A DNA stretch of 64,000 nt from Noviherbaspirillum humi (lineage in GTDB: Bacteria; Pseudomonadota; Gammaproteobacteria; Burkholderiales; Burkholderiaceae_D). The stretch's first letter is position 1. Each line of letters starts with the position of its first letter. The position numbers and the translations under genes were made by a program. The DNA lies in the NCBI RefSeq assembly GCF_900188095.1, contig NZ_FZOT01000012.1, positions 1-64,000 on the forward strand. The letters run 5' to 3'. The notes under the pieces are model-generated. The model was not told the DNA's origin and searched no databases. It was given only the letters and a program-made list of their open reading frames with translations. This document shows positions 28,045 through 37,030 of the stretch, in pieces.

Positions 28045-30285
28045 ATGCAAAGTCCGCTTTCCCTCACGATTCCTGCCCAGATCCCTTCGCCGCCGAGCTT
28101 CGATCTGGCAGCCGGCGGCGAGATGGGCGCCCTGGTGCGCGCCACCGACTGGAGCGCCACCCCGCTTGGTCCGCTGGAGGCTTGGCCGCAGTCGCTGCGC
28201 ACCGCCGTCAGCATCGTCCTCAATTCCGGCCACCCGATGTTCATCGCCTGGGGGCCGCAGCTGAATTTCCTGTTCAACGACGCCTACCGGCCGATTCTCG
28301 GCGCCAAGGCGGCCGATCCTGCATCGGCCCTCGGCAAGCCCTTCGCCGAATTGTGGAGCGACATCTGGAGCGACATCGAGCCGCTGGTGCGGCGCGCGCT
28401 GGCCGGTGAATCCAGCTGGTACGAGGACATGCTGCTGCGCATGCAGCGCAACGGTTTCCCGGAGGATACCTATTTCACCTTCTCCTACAGCCCGGTGTGG
28501 GACGATGCCGGCCGGGTGGCCGGCATCTTCTGCGCCTGCATCGAAACCACCGGCAAGGTGCGCGCCAACCGCCAGCGCGCCGAGGCGGTGGAGCGGCTGC
28601 AGATCGCGACCGAGGCGGCCCAGCTCGGCCTGTTCGACTATGACGTCGCCACCGAACGCCTGACCTGGAGCGAGCGCACCCGCGAGCATTTCGGCGTGCC
28701 GCCCGACATGCCGGCTTCCGGCGACACCTTCTTCGTCGCCCTGCATCCGGAAGATCGGGAGCGCATGCGCCTGGTGATGCAGGCCCTGTTCGCGCCGGGC
28801 GCCAGCGGCCGCTACGAAGCCGAGTACCGCGTGGTGGGCATCGCCGATGGCCGCCTGCGCTGGATCGCCGCCAAGGGCCAGGTGTTCCATGACCCGCAGG
28901 GCAAGCCGATGCGCCTGGTCGGCACCACCATGGACATCACCGAGCGCAAGCTGGCCGAGCAGCGGGTGCATGAAGCCTCGCAGCACGACACCCTGACCGG
29001 CTTGCCGAACCGCGCCCTGCTGTTCGAATACTGCGAGCATCTCATCGCCATGCGCGAGCGCGCCGGGGCCGGCGGCGGCGCGGTGCTGTTCATCGACCTC
29101 GACCGCTTCAAGCCGATCAACGATACCTATGGCCACGAGACCGGCGACAAGGTGCTGCAGGCGGTGGCACGGCGGCTGCAGGGCTGCACCCGCAAGGAAG
29201 ACATCGTCAGCCGCCTCGGCGGCGACGAGTTCGTGGTGGTGCTGCCGCGCATCGACGGCATGAGCGGGCCGTCGGTGGTGGCGCAGCACATCATCGACGC
29301 CATCGGCCAGCCCATTGAGATCGGCACGCTGCAGCTGTCGGTGTCGCCGTCGATCGGCATCAGCCTGTTCCCGGCCCATTCGGACAACCTGGACACCCTG
29401 ATCCGCTGCGCCGACCAGGCGATGTACGAAGCGAAGAAAAACGGCCGCAACACTTTCCGCCTGTACTCGCCCGGCATGGATGGCGATAGCCGCCGGCTGC
29501 AGCTGGAGATCCAGATCAAGGAAGCGCTGCAGTCCAAGCGCCTGGCGCTGCACTACCAGCCCATCATCGACATGGAGAACGGCAAGCTGATCGGCGCCGA
29601 GGCGCTGATGCGCATGCCCGACGAGGACGGTTCCCTGCGCAGCCCGGCCGACGTGATCCCGGTGGCCGAAGCCGCCGGCCTGATCAACCAGCTCGGCGCC
29701 TGGGTCGCCGGCGAAGCCTGCCGCCAGCATCAGCAATGGCTGGATGTAGGCCTGCCGTCGATGGGCATTTCCATCAACGTCTCGCCCGGCCAGTTTCGCC
29801 AGCATGTATTCACCGAACAGCTGCAGCACGCGCTGCAGGAATCAGGGATGGACCCGCACTGCCTGCAGATCGAACTGACCGAGAGCGCCGTGCTGGACAA
29901 CCTGCCGCAGACCATCGACACCCTGACCAAGCTGCGCGCCATGGGCGTGCGCATCGCGCTGGATGACTTCGGCACCGGCTATTCCAGCCTCGGCTGCCTG
30001 TCCAGCCTGCCGCTGGACCAGCTCAAGATCGGCCAGTCGGTGGTCAGCCGCTTCGACAGCAGCGAACCCAGCAAGGCCATCGCCGACGCCATCATCGCCC
30101 TTGGCCGCAGCCTGAATCTGAAAGTGGTGGGCGAAGGCATCGAGTCGGAGGAAACGCGGGAGTATCTGCGCAGCCACGGCTGCGACCAGGCCCAGGGCTA
30201 TTTCTTCAGCGAGCCGCTGCCGGCGCCGGAGTTCGAGGCGTGGTGCTGGAATTATCTGGAGCAGGGGCAGCGGGCGTATCACTGA
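28045..30285 (+). CDS. PAS-GGDEF-EAL cyclic-di-GMP signalling protein
   Basis: This 746-residue cytoplasmic protein has no membrane segment. PAS-like regions lie at about 25-170 and 185-310 (ITERKLAEQRVHEASQHDTL marks the PAS-to-GGDEF junction). The GGDEF domain has an intact active site (LGGDEFVVVL, about 393-397) and the preceding VLFIDLDRFKPINDTYGHET. The EAL domain has AEALMR (about 518), ISINVSPGQF, QIELTES, LDDFGTGYSSL and GEGIES...QGY. The usual K-I-D is K-I-G here (about 661-663), but the lysine and metal ligands are kept. Dual diguanylate cyclase and phosphodiesterase activity is possible. Confidence 0.93.
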   Translation: MQSPLSLTIPAQIPSPPSFDLAAGGEMGALVRATDWSATPLGPLEAWPQSLRTAVSIVLNSGHPMFIAWGPQLNFLFNDAYRPILGAKAADPASALGKPFAELWSDIWSDIEPLVRRALAGESSWYEDMLLRMQRNGFPEDTYFTFSYSPVWDDAGRVAGIFCACIETTGKVRANRQRAEAVERLQIATEAAQLGLFDYDVATERLTWSERTREHFGVPPDMPASGDTFFVALHPEDRERMRLVMQALFAPGASGRYEAEYRVVGIADGRLRWIAAKGQVFHDPQGKPMRLVGTTMDITERKLAEQRVHEASQHDTLTGLPNRALLFEYCEHLIAMRERAGAGGGAVLFIDLDRFKPINDTYGHETGDKVLQAVARRLQGCTRKEDIVSRLGGDEFVVVLPRIDGMSGPSVVAQHIIDAIGQPIEIGTLQLSVSPSIGISLFPAHSDNLDTLIRCADQAMYEAKKNGRNTFRLYSPGMDGDSRRLQLEIQIKEALQSKRLALHYQPIIDMENGKLIGAEALMRMPDEDGSLRSPADVIPVAEAAGLINQLGAWVAGEACRQHQQWLDVGLPSMGISINVSPGQFRQHVFTEQLQHALQESGMDPHCLQIELTESAVLDNLPQTIDTLTKLRAMGVRIALDDFGTGYSSLGCLSSLPLDQLKIGQSVVSRFDSSEPSKAIADAIIALGRSLNLKVVGEGIESEETREYLRSHGCDQAQGYFFSEPLPAPEFEAWCWNYLEQGQRAYH

Positions 30286-30595
30286 TGTGAGCATCGCTGG
30301 GGGCGAAGCAGGGGTTTCGCGACGCATGCGTCGCGCCTGCGAAGCCGGTTGCGCTTGCAAGCGCAACCGTGCGGTGAGGTTCAAGCATAAAGAAAGTCCC
30401 CTCCCCTTCAGGGGGAGGGTAAGGGAAAGTCCCCTCCCCTTGAAGGGAAGGGTAAGGGTGGGGATGGGTTTCTACCGCAATTAAAGAACAATCTTTAGTC
30501 ACGCAGGAAACCCACCCTCACCCTCGCCCTCGCCCTGAGGGGGAGGGAATGTCCTTTACTTTGCAAGCACACCCAGCTTCGCATGCATCATACAA
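30286..30595. repeat. Composite palindromic repeat, locus 6
   Basis: The element spans about 30305-30595. The A unit has stems CGCGACGCA/TGCGTCGCG and GGTTGCGC/GCGCAACC. B hairpins are TCCCCTCCCCTTC/AGGGGGAGGG and CCCCTCCCCTT/GAAGGGAAGGG. The inverted pair GGGGATGGGTTTC/GAAACCCACCC surrounds TTAAAGAACAATCTTTAG. A degraded A' (TTGCAAGCACACC) overlaps the end of the convergent hydrolase gene. No gene is visible. Confidence 0.85.
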
Positions 30596-31403
30596 CCCCA
30601 GCTTCCCCCAACCACCCCGCCAACACCCGCATGAACCTTTCCGGCTGCTCCATCAAGAAGAAGTGGCTGGCATTCTCGAAAATCTCCGTCCGGCAGTTCG
30701 GCAATCCCTCCGACAGCCAGCGCGTCGCCGTGAGCGAGCAGATCGGATCGTTCGCCCCGGCCATCACCAGCGTCGGCTGCGTGATGCGCCCCAGCGCCGG
30801 CAGCGTGTCATGGTTCTGGCACGCCTCGTTCTGCCGGCTGTAGCAGGCCGGCAGGCGCGTCTCGCCGCCGAGCAGGCGCTCGACCGCGGCGACCTTTTCC
30901 GGCTGGTTGTTGAAGAAATCGGCGGAGACGAAATTCTGCACCGAATGGCGCGCATGGTCGGCCCAGCTGCCGCGCCACTCCAGCGCCTCGCGCATGTTGA
31001 GCAGCACCCGGCGCCCGAGCGGATCGAGGCGGGCGAACGAGGCGCACAGGGTCAGCGACAGCACCCGCTGCGGCGCCATCAGCGCCATGTGCTGGGCCAC
31101 CGCGCCGCCCATGGAACGGCCCACCACGTGCGCGCGCTCGATGCGCAGATAGTCCATCAGCCCCAGCGTGTCCTGCGCCATGTCGGCGGTGCTGATGGGC
31201 TCGTCGACCTGGGTGCTGCGGCCGGCGCCGCGGTTGTCGAAGGCGATCACCCGGTAATGCTGCTTCAGCACCTCTACCTGCGCCAGCCAGGCGCTGTGGT
31301 CGCCGGCCAGGCCGTGGATCAGCACCACCGGCGTGCCGCTGCCTTCGTCCAGATAATGCAGGCGGTAGCGGCCGATCTCGGCCTGCTTCAGTTCGTAAGC
31401 CAT
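30588..31403 (-). CDS. Alpha/beta hydrolase
   Basis: This 271-residue enzyme has the oxyanion-hole HGLAG, the nucleophile elbow GRSMGG (Ser97), the acid in MAGANDPIC and the histidine in FENASHFFLMEQPERF. It resembles carboxylesterase, enol-lactonase and 2-hydroxymuconate-semialdehyde-hydrolase-type enzymes; the substrate cannot be read from the sequence. It is downstream of, and codirectional with, the branched-chain-type importer genes, 29 bases after livF, so it likely acts on the imported compound or a derivative (inference). Confidence 0.88.
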   Translation of the reverse strand: MAYELKQAEIGRYRLHYLDEGSGTPVVLIHGLAGDHSAWLAQVEVLKQHYRVIAFDNRGAGRSTQVDEPISTADMAQDTLGLMDYLRIERAHVVGRSMGGAVAQHMALMAPQRVLSLTLCASFARLDPLGRRVLLNMREALEWRGSWADHARHSVQNFVSADFFNNQPEKVAAVERLLGGETRLPACYSRQNEACQNHDTLPALGRITQPTLVMAGANDPICSLTATRWLSEGLPNCRTEIFENASHFFLMEQPERFMRVLAGWLGEAGVV

Positions 31404-31432
31404 GTGTCTCCCTCGTCGTTATTAGCAGCGCG

Positions 31433-32138
<706 letters not shown>

Positions 32139-32149
<11 letters not shown>

Positions 32150-32876
32150 GATAGATCTCCCGGGTGCGCGGATCGTCCACCACCTGCTGGCGGGTGCCGC
32201 CGGTGATGACCTCGCCGTAGTGCAGCAGCGTGATGCGGTCGGCGAAGGCCAGCGCCACTTCCATGTCGTGCTCGATCATGACGATGGTAATGTCGCGGCC
32301 GATGGAAGCGAGCAGCGCATGCACCGTCTCGCGCTCCTCCGCCGAGAGGCCGGCCAGCGGCTCGTCCAGCAGCAGCAAGCGCGGCTTCTGCGCCAGCGCC
32401 ATGGCGATCTCCAGGCGCCGCTTCTCGCCATAGGAAGTCTGCTCCAGGTGCTGGTCGGCCTTGTGCCGCAGGCCCACCGAGTCCAGTATCTCCAGCGCCT
32501 GCTGCGCCAGGCCGTCGCGGCCGAAGCCGCCCCAGCAGCGCCAGCGCTGCGGCGACTTGCCCATCAGCGCCAGCATGACGTTGTGGCGCAGGGTGTCGCG
32601 GCCGAACAGGGTGATGATCTGGTAGGTGCGCGCCAGGCCGTGACGGGTGCGGGCCGCCGTCGGCAGGCCGCTCACCTCGTGGCCCATGACGCGGATGCTG
32701 CCGCTGTCGGACAGCAGGTCGCCGGCGATCAGGTTGAACAGCGTGGTCTTGCCGGCGCCGTTGGGCCCGATCAGCAGGTGCCGCTCGCCCTCTTCCACCG
32801 TCAGGTTGACGGACCGGGTGACGTGCAGGCCGCCGAAGGACTTGGTCAGGTCGCGCACTTCGAGCACCGCGCTCAT
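32139..32876 (-). CDS. livG: Branched-chain-type ABC transporter ATPase (LivG-like)
   Basis: This 245-residue protein starts at 32876 (MSAVLEVRDLTKSFGGLHVT). It has Walker A GPNGAGKTTLFNLI, QIITLFGRDTLRHNVMLALM, signature TSYGEKRRLEIAMALAQKP, Walker B LLLLDEPLAGLSAEE and MIEHDMEVALAFADR. The start overlaps the livM stop (ATGA) and the end overlaps livF, so the four transporter genes are tightly packed. Confidence 0.92.
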
Positions 32877-33859
32877 GATGCCTCCTTCGCCAGCTTGGGC
32901 TCGATGGTTGAAGCGCCTTCCGCCGGCCCGGCGCGTCGCAGGCGCGCCCATGCCTTGGCGAGGCCGGGCACGATGCCGCTGGGCACGAACAGCACGATGA
33001 ACAGGAACACGAAGCCGAGCAGCATGATCCAGCGGTCGACATAGGCGCTGGCCACGTTCTTGAGGAGCACCACCAGCGCCGCGCCGACCACCGGGCCGGC
33101 GAGCGTGCCGGCGCCGCCGGCGATGACCATCAGCAGCATCTCCGCCGAGTTGGCCAGCGACAGGCTGTGCGGGCTGATGAACTGCTGGTAGTAGACGTAC
33201 ATCAGGCCGGCGACGGCGCCGAGAAAGCCGCTGACGATGAAGGTGATCCAGCGGATCAGCCAGACGTTGTAGCCGAGGGCGCTCATGCGGCGCGGCTGGT
33301 CCTTGGTGCCGCGGATGGTGGCGCCGAAGGGCGAACGCACCCAGACCGCGGCCACGCCCCAGATCAGCGCGAACACCGCCAGGGTGAACCAGTAGAACAG
33401 GCTGGCGTCGCCGAGGTCGAGGCCGAAGGGGCTGGGCCGGGTCAGGCCGGACAAGCCGTTGTCGCCGCCGGTGACGCTGGCCCAGCGGTAGGCCACGCCC
33501 CACAGGATCTGGCCGAGCGCCAGGGTGATCATCAGGAAGCTCAGGCCGGAGGCGCGCAGCGCGATCAGGCCGAACAGCGCCGCCATCAGCGTGGTCGCCG
33601 CCAGCGCCGCCAGCGCCGCCGGCAGGTGGCCCCACTGCAGGTTGAGCATCAGCCAGCCGCTGACATAAGCCGACAGGCCGAGGTAGCCCGCATGCCCGAG
33701 CGAGGTCAGGCCGGCGTAGCCAACCAGCAGGTTGAGGCTGAGCGCGAACAGCGCCGCTATCAGGATCTGGCTGGCGAGGTTGACGTAGTAATCGCCGATC
33801 TGCCACAGCGGCAGGCTGGCCAGCAGCGCAGCGAGGGCGATCCAGAGCAGGCGCTTCAT
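32873..33859 (-). CDS. livM: Branched-chain-type ABC transporter permease (LivM-like)
   Basis: This 328-residue polytopic protein starts at 33859 (MKRLLWIALAALLASLPLWQ). LSLNLLVGYAGLTSLGHAGY, SVTGGDNGLSGLTRP and IAGGAGTLAGPVVGAAL are LivM motifs. It ends with a charged tail after PSGIVPGLAKAWARLRR. Its start overlaps the livH stop (ATGA). Confidence 0.92.
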   Translation of the reverse strand: MKRLLWIALAALLASLPLWQIGDYYVNLASQILIAALFALSLNLLVGYAGLTSLGHAGYLGLSAYVSGWLMLNLQWGHLPAALAALAATTLMAALFGLIALRASGLSFLMITLALGQILWGVAYRWASVTGGDNGLSGLTRPSPFGLDLGDASLFYWFTLAVFALIWGVAAVWVRSPFGATIRGTKDQPRRMSALGYNVWLIRWITFIVSGFLGAVAGLMYVYYQQFISPHSLSLANSAEMLLMVIAGGAGTLAGPVVGAALVVLLKNVASAYVDRWIMLLGFVFLFIVLFVPSGIVPGLAKAWARLRRAGPAEGASTIEPKLAKEAS

Positions 33860-34716
33860 GCGGCGATCCTCCCGAACAGGCCGCGCGGCCGGGCGGCGAG
33901 GATGATGACCATGGGCAGGAACAGGATGATGTAGGCCAGGTCCGGCAACAGCACCTGGCCGAAGGTATAGATGAAGCCGACCACGAAGCTGCCGACGAAG
34001 GCGCCGGCGAGGCTGCCGAGGCCGCCGAGGATCACCACCACCAGCGCCAGCGGCAGGGTCTCGGCTTCCATGCCCGGGTAGACGGACAGGATGGGCGCGG
34101 CGATCACGCCGCCGATGCCGGCCAGCGCGGTGCCGAGGAAGAACACGATGCCGAACAGCCAGGAGGCGGGAATGCCGACGCCGCGCGCCATCTGCATGTC
34201 GTCCACCGAGGCGCGGATCATCATGCCGAGCCGCGTTTTCTCCAGCAGAAGCCAGAGCGCGATGGCGATGCCGACGGCGAACAGCAGCACCGCCAGCCGG
34301 TACAGCGGGAAGCCGATGCCGAACAGCCGCACCGCGCCCGATAGCATCGCCGGCGGCGAAACGGGGCGCGGGTCGCCGCCCCACATCCAGAGGCAGAAGT
34401 CGGCGATGATGAAGGCGATGCCGAGGGTGGCCAGCACTTGGCCGAGGGCGTTGCCGGCGAGGCGGCGCAGCACCAGCTTTTCGACGATCAGGCCGAGCGC
34501 GCCGACGGCGAGGCCGGCCACCAGCAGGGTCACGACGAAATTGGCGCCGCGCTGCGCCAGCGACAGGCCGAGGTAGGCGCCGAGCATGAAATAGGCGCCG
34601 TGCGACAGGTTGGCGATGCGCATCAGGCCGAAGATGAGGGAGAAGCCGGCCGCCAGGGTGAACAGCACCCCGCCCAGCGCCAGGCTGTTCAAGCCTTGGA
34701 TGAACCACAGATTCAT
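33856..34716 (-). CDS. livH: Branched-chain-type ABC transporter permease (LivH-like)
   Basis: This 286-residue membrane protein begins MNLWFIQGLNSLALGGVLFT. Signature segments are GFSLIFGLMRIANLSHGAYF, GMMIRASVDDMQMARGVGIP and LALVVVILGGLGSLAGAFVG. It lacks the long periplasmic N-terminus of UrtB, which separates this importer from the urea system upstream. It lies 89 bases after the binding-protein gene. Confidence 0.92.
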   Translation of the reverse strand: MNLWFIQGLNSLALGGVLFTLAAGFSLIFGLMRIANLSHGAYFMLGAYLGLSLAQRGANFVVTLLVAGLAVGALGLIVEKLVLRRLAGNALGQVLATLGIAFIIADFCLWMWGGDPRPVSPPAMLSGAVRLFGIGFPLYRLAVLLFAVGIAIALWLLLEKTRLGMMIRASVDDMQMARGVGIPASWLFGIVFFLGTALAGIGGVIAAPILSVYPGMEAETLPLALVVVILGGLGSLAGAFVGSFVVGFIYTFGQVLLPDLAYIILFLPMVIILAARPRGLFGRIAA

Positions 34717-34805
34717 GAATCGCTCCGGCGCGGCCGGTCGTGCTGCCCCAGCCGCGCGTCAGGTGACGTCAGGTCACATCATGGCGCCGATGAACGGCGC
34801 CGGTA

Positions 34806-36050
34806 TCACATGCCGATGTTCTTGGCTGCCGGATAGTCGCGCGAGTAGACCGGGTTGGACAGGAAGTCGCGGCGGTCGTAGGTCCAGAACTGGCTCACCT
34901 GCGGATAGGTCTTGACGATGGTGTTGACCAGCTTGCCGTCCTTGCGCTCCACCTTGCGGATCTGGATGTCCATGATCGGGTTGCCCAGCGCATCCAGCTT
35001 GAAGCTGCCGCGCGGGTCGTTCGGCACCTGCACGTTGCGCAGCGCCGCCATGAAGGCATTCTTGTCCTCGATCTTGCCGCCGATGGACTTCAGCGCTTCT
35101 TCCATCATCAGCGCCGCGCCATAGGCGCCCATGGAGTAGTAGCCGGGGTCTTCCTTCACCTCGCGGTTCATGGCTTGCACGAAGCGCTGGTTGTTCGGAT
35201 TGTTGAGGGTGGCGGTGTACCAGCCGGAAGAGATCACGCCCACCGCCTCGTCGCCCATCAGCTTGAGGATGCCCTCGTCCACCGTGGTCATGGCGGCAAT
35301 CACCGGAATCTTGCCCTTCATGCCGTACTCGTTGTACTGCTTCAGGAACTTCACGCCGTTGCCGCCGGCGAATCCGGCGAAGACGGCGTCGACGTCGGGC
35401 TTGATCTGGCTGATGTAGTTGCCGTAGTCGGCGACGTTGAGCGGCGACCACAGCTTCTGCACCACCTTGCCGCCGTTTTCCTCGAAGGTGCGCTGGAAGC
35501 CGGCCGACAGTTCATGGCCGAAGGCGAAGTCGTCGGCGATGATCGCCACGCGCTTGTACTTCAGCTCCTTGGCGGCGTACTCGCCGAGCGGATGGGTAGG
35601 CTGGGCCGAGGTGCCGACGGCGCGCACGAACCAGGGATTGGGCTTGCGCTGGGTCAGGTCTTCCGCCGCGGCGGAGGGCGAGATGGTGGGGATCTGGGAG
35701 CGCCGGATGTAGTCGTCCACCGCCAGCGCCTCGAAGGCGGCGAGGGGCCCGATGATGACCTGCACCTTGTTCTTCTCCACCAGTTCCTGCGCCTTGGTCT
35801 TGGTGATGGCCGGCTGGCCGCCGGTGTCGGCGACGAACAGCTCCACGGGACGGCCGGCGACGGTGTTGTTGCGCTCCTTGAGGAACAGGCGCAGCGCGTC
35901 CTCCATCTGCTTGCCGCCGGCGGCCAGCGCGCCCGATTTGACGGTCAGGAAGCCGAGCCGGATCGGCTCAGCGGCAACTGCGGAAAGACTGACGGCGGAA
36001 GCAGCAACGATCGCCGCTGACGTGGCGATGGACAGCATTTTTCTCAGCAT
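34806..36050 (-). CDS. Branched-chain-type ABC transporter substrate-binding protein (LivK-like)
   Basis: This 414-residue periplasmic receptor has a signal peptide (MLRKMLSIATSAAIVAASAV, cleavage near AVAAEP) and a type I periplasmic-binding fold (IRLGFLTVKSGALAAGGKQM, EDALRLFLKERNNTVAGRPV, IGPLAAFEALAVDDYI). Proteins of this subfamily in Burkholderiales often bind aromatic or other organic acids. It is the first gene of the leftward importer operon, divergent from a GntR regulator with three TGATATATCA sites between them. Confidence 0.9.
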   Translation of the reverse strand: MLRKMLSIATSAAIVAASAVSLSAVAAEPIRLGFLTVKSGALAAGGKQMEDALRLFLKERNNTVAGRPVELFVADTGGQPAITKTKAQELVEKNKVQVIIGPLAAFEALAVDDYIRRSQIPTISPSAAAEDLTQRKPNPWFVRAVGTSAQPTHPLGEYAAKELKYKRVAIIADDFAFGHELSAGFQRTFEENGGKVVQKLWSPLNVADYGNYISQIKPDVDAVFAGFAGGNGVKFLKQYNEYGMKGKIPVIAAMTTVDEGILKLMGDEAVGVISSGWYTATLNNPNNQRFVQAMNREVKEDPGYYSMGAYGAALMMEEALKSIGGKIEDKNAFMAALRNVQVPNDPRGSFKLDALGNPIMDIQIRKVERKDGKLVNTIVKTYPQVSQFWTYDRRDFLSNPVYSRDYPAAKNIGM

Positions 36051-36095
36051 GGTTTGTCTCCGTGGTGGTACAGCGTGGCTTTTTATTTTGGAAGA

Positions 36096-36105
36096 TGATA
36101 TATCA
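36096..36105. promoter_or_regulatory. GntR-type operator copy 1
   Basis: TGATATATCA, followed by CG, lies 46 bases before the leftward binding-protein gene in an A/T-rich divergent promoter region. The same 10-mer occurs at 36228 and 36251. Confidence 0.65.
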
Positions 36106-36227
36106 CGTTTTGGAAAACTACAGAAAAATTTGCTTGGCTTTTTACGGAAATTTTGGAGGCTTGATCTACATCAATCCGGCTTCCTGTAAGGAGCCAAAAG
36201 CCGATTTATTCAGTTTGCAGCCTGTCG

Positions 36228-36237
36228 TGATATATCA
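36228..36237. promoter_or_regulatory. GntR-type operator copy 2
   Basis: TGATATATCA preceded by CG lies 62 bases before the regulator start and 23 bases (about two helical turns) from copy 3. Confidence 0.65.
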
Positions 36238-36248
36238 TAAGATCGCCT

Positions 36249-36262
36249 CGTGATATATCACG
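36249..36262. promoter_or_regulatory. GntR-type operator copy 3 (perfect 14-bp palindrome)
   Basis: CGTGATATATCACG is a perfect dyad, 28 bases before the regulator start codon. It is positioned to block the regulator's own promoter, which suggests autoregulation. Confidence 0.7.
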
Positions 36263-36289
36263 CCTTGTAATCTTAAGGCCCTTACGAAC

Positions 36290-36979
36290 ATGTTTTTGAC
36301 AGAGAATTCCCAAAAGCCCGCCGCTTCCGCCCCGCGCCTGCTGCGCGAAACGGTCTACGAGCAGCTGCGGGCCGACATCCTCAACTGCCGGCTGGCGCCC
36401 GGATCGGAAATCCGCGAGGCGGAGCTGGCGGCGCGCTTTGCGGTCAGCAAGTCGCCGGTGCGCGATGCGCTGATGCGGCTGGAGCGCGAGGGCCTGGTCA
36501 TCACCCTGCCGCGCCAGGGCTACCGCGTGGCATCGATCTCGCTCGCCGACGTGCAGGACATGTTCCACCTGCGCGAAGCGCTGGAGCGCGCCTGCATGGA
36601 GCGCATCGTGCGCCATGCCAGCGACGAACAGCTCGCCTCACTGGAGAAGTACCGACGCTTCGACGCCGACGCCTGGGGCGAAGGCGGCTTCATCGCCTAC
36701 AACCGCGGCTTTCACCGCCACCTCGCGGAGCTGGCCAGCAACGTCCGCATGCGCGACCACCTGACCGACCTGATCGACCAGATGGAGCGGGTGGTGCTGA
36801 TGAGCGTTTCCAGCGTCAAGCAGGGCAACAAGCAATCGCTGGTGGACGAGCATGCGGAGATCATCGATGCCCTGCAGGCGCGCCAGACCAAGCGCGCCGA
36901 GCGCCTGGCGGAGCGCCACATCGCCTCCGCCGGCAAGCGCGTCGGCGCCGCGCTGGCGCGCATGGCGGTGCGCGAATAA
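36290..36979 (+). CDS. GntR family regulator, FCD subfamily
   Basis: This 229-residue protein has an N-terminal winged helix (LRETVYEQLRADILNCRLAP, AARFAVSKSPVRDALMRLER, then EGLVITLPRQGYRVA). The FCD effector domain (DVQDMFHLREALERACMERI; FHRHLAELASNVRMRDHLTD) extends to the end (HIASAGKRVGAALARMA). It lies between the divergent importer operon and the aldehyde dehydrogenase gene 51 bases downstream. It probably represses both sides through the TGATATATCA sites and responds to the imported acid or an intermediate. Confidence 0.92.
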   Translation: MFLTENSQKPAASAPRLLRETVYEQLRADILNCRLAPGSEIREAELAARFAVSKSPVRDALMRLEREGLVITLPRQGYRVASISLADVQDMFHLREALERACMERIVRHASDEQLASLEKYRRFDADAWGEGGFIAYNRGFHRHLAELASNVRMRDHLTDLIDQMERVVLMSVSSVKQGNKQSLVDEHAEIIDALQARQTKRAERLAERHIASAGKRVGAALARMAVRE

Positions 36980-37030
36980 TCCGCTTTCACATCCGATTCA
37001 GACCATCATCATTAGAAGAGAGGAAGAGAC

